NCBI GenBank assembly: GCA_019454045.1
Contig: SKCR01007818.1
Coordinates: 584,909 to 648,908, forward strand
Direction of reading: 5' to 3'
Source of the DNA: Zanthoxylum bungeanum
Lineage: Eukaryota; Streptophyta; Magnoliopsida; Sapindales; Rutaceae
Length of the DNA stretch: 64,000 nucleotides
The notes beneath the pieces were generated by a model. The model was not told the DNA's origin, did not search any database, and saw only the letters and a program-made list of their open reading frames with translations. This document shows, piece after piece, positions 59,801 through 64,000 of the stretch; position 1 is the first letter of the stretch; every line of letters starts with the position of its first letter. Made by a program: the position numbers and the translations under genes.

Positions 59801-62800
59801 TTTTTTCCATGAAGGTTGGACCTGGATCTGTTTTGCGTGGTCCCTTAGAGAATGCCACAACTGATGCAGTGTAAGTTTGGATTTCTTGGGTCATACTTTT
59901 GTTCAAGGTCTCTTGTGCTTTATTGTTATATTAAACCAAATTTTTCTTTGTAAACATACTTTGTAGCACACCAAGGCTCTATTGCGAACTCAAAGAATGC
60001 CCTGTTGAACTACTTCATCCTCCTGAAGATTGCAATGTGAACTCATCTCTGTCATTTACTCTTCAGGTCTTCATAAATATACTTTGCGCTGTTGTATGAT
60101 ATGAAATTTTTTCATCTTTTCAATCTATTTAACAGTTACATTAGTTTGTGGTTTTAGATCTGTCGAGTTGAGGATATTGATGTTGATGGTCTAGTAGAAG
60201 GTTCAGTCATCCATTTTCACCGTGCAAGAACTATATCTGTCCGGTCTTCTGGAACTATAAGTGCATCTGGAATGGGTACACTTTCTTTTTCCTTAAATTG
60301 TTTCCTTTTGTTTTTCTTACATTTTCACTATTACCACTAATAACTAACGACTACTACTTTTTTGCTTTACCTCACTCGCACTAATGCTCTCTTAGGCACT
60401 CATATGTGCATACAGTTTATAGTCCATTTGTGGTCTTGAAGGAAAGAAAACATAGCTTGGTTAAAGATCGTGATGGAGCTGCATTTGTTTTCTGTTGTGC
60501 AGGCTGCACAGGTGGTGTTGGTAGAGGTAAAGTATTAGGCAATGGTATAGGAAGCGGTGGGGGACATGGTGGTAAAGGTGGGCTTGGATGTTTTAATCAT
60601 AGTTGTGTTGAAGGAGGAATTTCTTATGGAAATGCAAACTTACCCTGTGAACTTGGAAGTGGAAGTGGAGATGACAGCTCCAGTAATTCGACTTCAGGTG
60701 GTGGTATCATAGGTATGTTTGTGCTTATTCTTTGGATAGATGCTTTTGGAACTTTTGTGAATATAAAGATCAAGTCTTTTACTCTCGTGTCTTTAATTGT
60801 CTGAATAAATTTGATGTGCGAAAGACGATGAGTTTGTGCTGCTACTATTATGCTGTTGTTGTATTGACTTCGTTCGCTGGCATAGTTTCTGTTCCCAGGA
60901 GTGGGAATGGTATATTTGTTCATCAGATTAATCTATGGCCAAATTAACTTCTTATATTTAAAGAAAACTGGTTTGTTGGACTTTTTTTTACTAGTTCATC
61001 TGAGCTGGTAGATATTTATTTTTTTAGTTGCTTATTTCATTCGTTTTCTGTCTGAGCAGTGATGGGTTCCTTTGAACATCCCTTGTCTAGATTTTCTGTT
61101 GAAGGTGCAGTAAAAGCTGATGGAGAAAGTTCAGAAAAACCTTCCACAAAGAAAAACTATGTTGTTAGAAATGGTTCAGTTGGAGGTCCTGGTGGTGGTT
61201 CTGGTGGAACAATACTTCTGTTTTTGCATACACTGGATATTGGTGAATCTGCACTTTTTTCGAGTGTTGGAGGATATGGTAGTCGTTTGGGGAGTGGTGG
61301 AGGTGGTGGTGGTAGGATTCACTTTCATTGGTCGGACATTCCTACAGGAGATGTCTACCAGCCCATTGCAAGTGTAAGAGGAAGCATTCACACTGGGTTA
61401 GTAGATAGTTGAATGTTCCAAGTATACATACCTGAATAGTTCTTGCGTCTATTAACAAAATTCACAAGCGTTGCAATGATATCATGGATATTAATCACAC
61501 TTATGTTCTCCGCTGGGGTTCATATTTACTATTTTCTTTTTCATATTATGTTGATGTTGTCTATCATTATTTTAGGGGTGGGCTGGGTGGACATGAGAAT
61601 GCTACTGGAGAAAATGGAACAACCACTGGCAAAGCCTGCCCGAAAGGGCTCTATGGGATCTTTTGTGAGGTGATGTTGCAATTTTATGACATTTTCATAT
61701 CTTTTATTGTTATGAATTATGAGTTTTTGTTTTTGGAAGAAAAAATAGCTCCCGGGGTGTGTGTTTTGTGGCGCAGGTTTTTTTGGTTTTGGGGGGGGGG
61801 GGGGGGGGGGGAGGGGGGAGGAGATGGTAATGGGCATCTTATTTACAGTAAACATGTTCTTTTAGTTGAGAACTTTTTTATTACAGAAAGTTGGGTACTA
61901 TATCTCATAGAGAACAGAACTTTTTCTGACATATCTACTTTTATTCACCGTGTCCCCCATTTTAACTCCATATTAAGAAGTTATTATACTGCAGCTCAAA
62001 AAGTTTTTATTTCTCATTGTTTGTATTTTGTCAATCTTGTCCAGGTAGCCCTTATCAGAACCTTAACAATGTTTGTAAATAATCTGTTTGTAATTTTTCA
62101 GGAATGTCCTCTTGGCACATATAAGAACGTTACTGGATCTGATAAAGCTCTTTGTCATCAGTGCCCTCCTAACGAGCTTCCCCACCGTGCCGTTTATATT
62201 TATGTCAGAGGTATTTCTCTCAGTCAGTGCCTGTGTTACATGTTATAAAGCTTGAATGGTGGACCACTTAAGAAAACATTGCAGCTCTCATTATCTGTTT
62301 AATTCTCGAATTGCTACTTCCATGTGTTGTTTTAAGTCGCTGACATTTTATGTCTGCTGAAAGTCAATATCAAATACTTTTTCCACTCCAGTAAGCTGAT
62401 CTTAAGAACCTTTTGTTGTTGTTGTAACAGGTGGTATTGCTGAAACACCTTGTCCTTACAAATGCATTTCCGACAGATACCACATGCCAAACTGTTATAC
62501 AGCCCTTGAGGAGTTAATTTACACATTTGGCGGGCCTTGGTTATTTTGTCTTCTTCTCATTGGTCTCCTCATCCTCTTAGCGCTGGTGCTTAGTGTTGCT
62601 CGGATGAAATTTGTCGGAGTTGATGAATTACCAGGCCCAGCTCCCACTCAACATGGCTCTCAAATTGATCACTCATTTCCTTTCCTGGAGTCACTGAATG
62701 AGGTAAATTTTCTCTCATGATTACTATATCGATCTAGAATCTATCTTCAGAACTTCGCTTTCCTCCCTATCTTTTTATTGTTCATTTTGCCTTTTGTGGT

Positions 62801-63357
62801 TGGAAGTTGAGAAGGTGCTGTTCACTTTTCAGGTTTTGGAGACAAATAGAGCTGAGGAGTCCCATAGTCATGTTCATAGGATGTACTTTATGGGTCCCAA
62901 TACTTTCAGTGAACCTTGGCACCTCCCCCATACTCCTCCAGAACAAATAAAAGAGATAGTGTAAGTTAACACTTTATTGTCATTGGATGTTCAAGTTTCT
63001 TAGATGATCCTCACGGTTGTGTAGTCATTAATTTTATAATTGAATCTATTATTGGGCCTTAATGCCTTTATTGATATTATCTGCATGGGTTTTATTGCTC
63101 TGCTGTTTATTTGATCTTGTAGATATGAGGGTGAATTCAATTCATTTGTGGATGAGATAAATGCTATTGCAACTTATCATTGGTGGGAGGGTGCTATGTA
63201 CAGCATTCTTGCTATTCTTGCACCTCCCTTAGCATGGTCATGGCAGCAATGGCGCCGGAGGATGAAATTGCAACAACTGCGTGAGTATGTACGATCAGAA
63301 TATGACCATGCTTGCTTGCGTTCGTGCCGTTCTCGGGCACTCTATGAAGGGCTTAAG
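53834..63357 (+). CDS. Large glycine-rich membrane protein (At5g11700 type), 3' end outside window
   Basis: Sixteen exons splice in phase to 1065 residues: 53834-54669, 55853-55968, 56446-56654, 57844-57963, 58575-58703, 58782-58907, 59815-59870, 59967-60066, 60158-60275, 60503-60712, 61060-61396, 61576-61669, 62102-62210, 62431-62702, 62833-62960 and 63123-63357. A His-rich signal peptide covers residues 1-32. A Pro-rich segment and a Cys-containing ectodomain follow, with repeated Gly clusters (GIDGAGGGHGGRG, YGGGGGGRL, GCTGGVGRGK) and many N-glycosylation sequons. A Cys-rich ECPLGTYKN module precedes the first membrane helix (about 887-909, FCLLLIGLLILLALVLSV). A second hydrophobic segment lies at about 1007-1026. 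This plant family is loosely annotated as ephrin-receptor-like. Its function is not known to me. Confidence 0.92.
56774..57299. mobile_element. MITE in intron 3 of the glycine-rich gene, 12-bp flanking duplication
   Basis: The ends ggagtggcaaaacgg and caaattgccacctt are inverted repeats. Identical flanks tggttgggatta lie at 56762-56773 and 57300-57311. The interior is AT-rich, with repeated aaacgaatc words in inverted arrangement. The 9-12 bp flank size fits Mutator-type better than 8-bp hAT insertion. Confidence 0.8.
57757..57812. repeat. 28-bp tandem duplication in intron 3
   Basis: The word gataatcatgttatgcatta with its continuation occurs twice back to back, about 30 bp upstream of the exon-4 acceptor. 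Confidence 0.75.
61791..61818 (+). repeat. G21-A-G6 tract in an intron
   Basis: There are 21 consecutive G, then A and six G, within intron 12 on the coding strand. The transcript could form a stable G-quadruplex. Confidence 0.9.
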
Positions 63358-64000
63358 GTTAGTTATAAAGAACTTAGTTTCTAATTGATAGACCATGGCT
63401 TTAGATGGCCTATAAAATTGTGAACTTTTATCGCATGGTCCATTCTGTGTACATTCTGTATGTTTGTGTTAACTGTGCTGAAGTCCATCTCAGATTATTG
63501 ATTCTTTGAGAAAATTTAGGTTCGTCACAGCGTCGTGTGCGTGGTGTGTATGTATTTACAGATAGAATCAACTTCGTGTACATTGTATGTTGTATTTGCG
63601 ACTGTCGGGCTTATAAACAAATTACATAACTATTGATCTGGACTCTTGAACTGTACATAATAAATCCTGGTTTTGGGTATGCAGCTATTCGTGTTGGTTT
63701 GGGTACTGCAACAACTTGTGAAATACTTTTACTCTGCTTATCTCATTCTGATGTTGAATATATTTGCGTTCGCAAAATATGTTTCATGTATTCCAAATGC
63801 TAGTATGTAGTAGTGGGCTGTTTGTATTATTAACTTTTGATGCTTATCTTTTGTTTCTAGGTTTCTTCCTTATATCTTATGTACACTGTACTTATTGACT
63901 CGGGGTATGGATTATGGAAGAGCATTGGAGTTGAACATTAAATGCTTGCGTTAACAATGTTAAAACGCTGTGTTTCCATTCATGAAGTTTCATTCAGCTA
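63358..64000 (+). other. Intron 16 of the glycine-rich gene, continuing past the window
   Basis: After the donor AAG|GTTAG at 63357/63358 no acceptor-flanked open exon is seen to the window end, while the family protein should continue for several hundred residues. The next exon must lie to the right. Confidence 0.6.

Noticed and set aside
1..64000. CRISPR arrays, bacterial operons or phage genes
   Set aside because: No regularly spaced short repeats with unique spacers and no prokaryotic gene organisation; the window is plant nuclear DNA.

Overview
The window is nuclear DNA from a eudicot plant. The genes carry many GT-AG introns, the intergenic DNA is AT-rich, and plant retrotransposons, SINEs and MITEs are abundant. 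I do not assign a species. Gene calls come from exons I joined by hand with splice phase checked at every junction. Family names rest on recognised motifs and remembered homologues, not on a database search.

Layout. (1) 1-171, minus: the first coding exon of an unidentified membrane-anchored protein, cut by the window edge. (2) 3718-8472, minus: ELF3, the circadian evening-complex scaffold, 4 coding exons. (3) 10661-15975, plus: a DEDD 3'-5' exonuclease fused to a KH domain, 10 exons, divergent from ELF3. (4) 17098-22201, minus: an EPSIN1-type ENTH-domain clathrin adaptor, 11 exons, tail-to-tail with the exonuclease. (5) 22851 to about 40.7 kb: a retrotransposon block. An old Tat-type Ty3/gypsy element starts here; its gag is split by a 3.1 kb solo LTR, and it carries an antisense, intron-bearing plant-mobile-domain (PMD) gene. 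A second solo LTR of the same family lies just beyond. (6) 43786-46858, plus: a plastid sigma factor, best match SIG4, with a frameshift and a stop in exon 5. (7) 46.9-53.3 kb: degenerate TE country with a hAT transposase remnant, a MITE, a minisatellite and a near-perfect 48-bp-arm palindrome. (8) 53834 to beyond 64000, plus: a large glycine-rich membrane protein of the At5g11700 type, 16 exons in view, 3' end outside the window.

Context. From memory, ELF3 and the exonuclease-KH gene are near neighbours in Arabidopsis (At2g25930 and At2g25910), and EPSIN1 and the glycine-rich gene are adjacent there (At5g11710 and At5g11700). The window would then join two conserved neighbourhoods, with the second pair pushed about 31 kb apart by retrotransposons and with SIG4 lying between them. 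The genes do not form one pathway: they cover clock function, RNA processing, vesicle traffic, plastid transcription and an uncharacterised surface protein. The most interesting items are the SIG4 lesion with a possible splice rescue, the nested solo LTRs with intact target-site duplications, and the antisense PMD gene with its own TATA box and splice sites.
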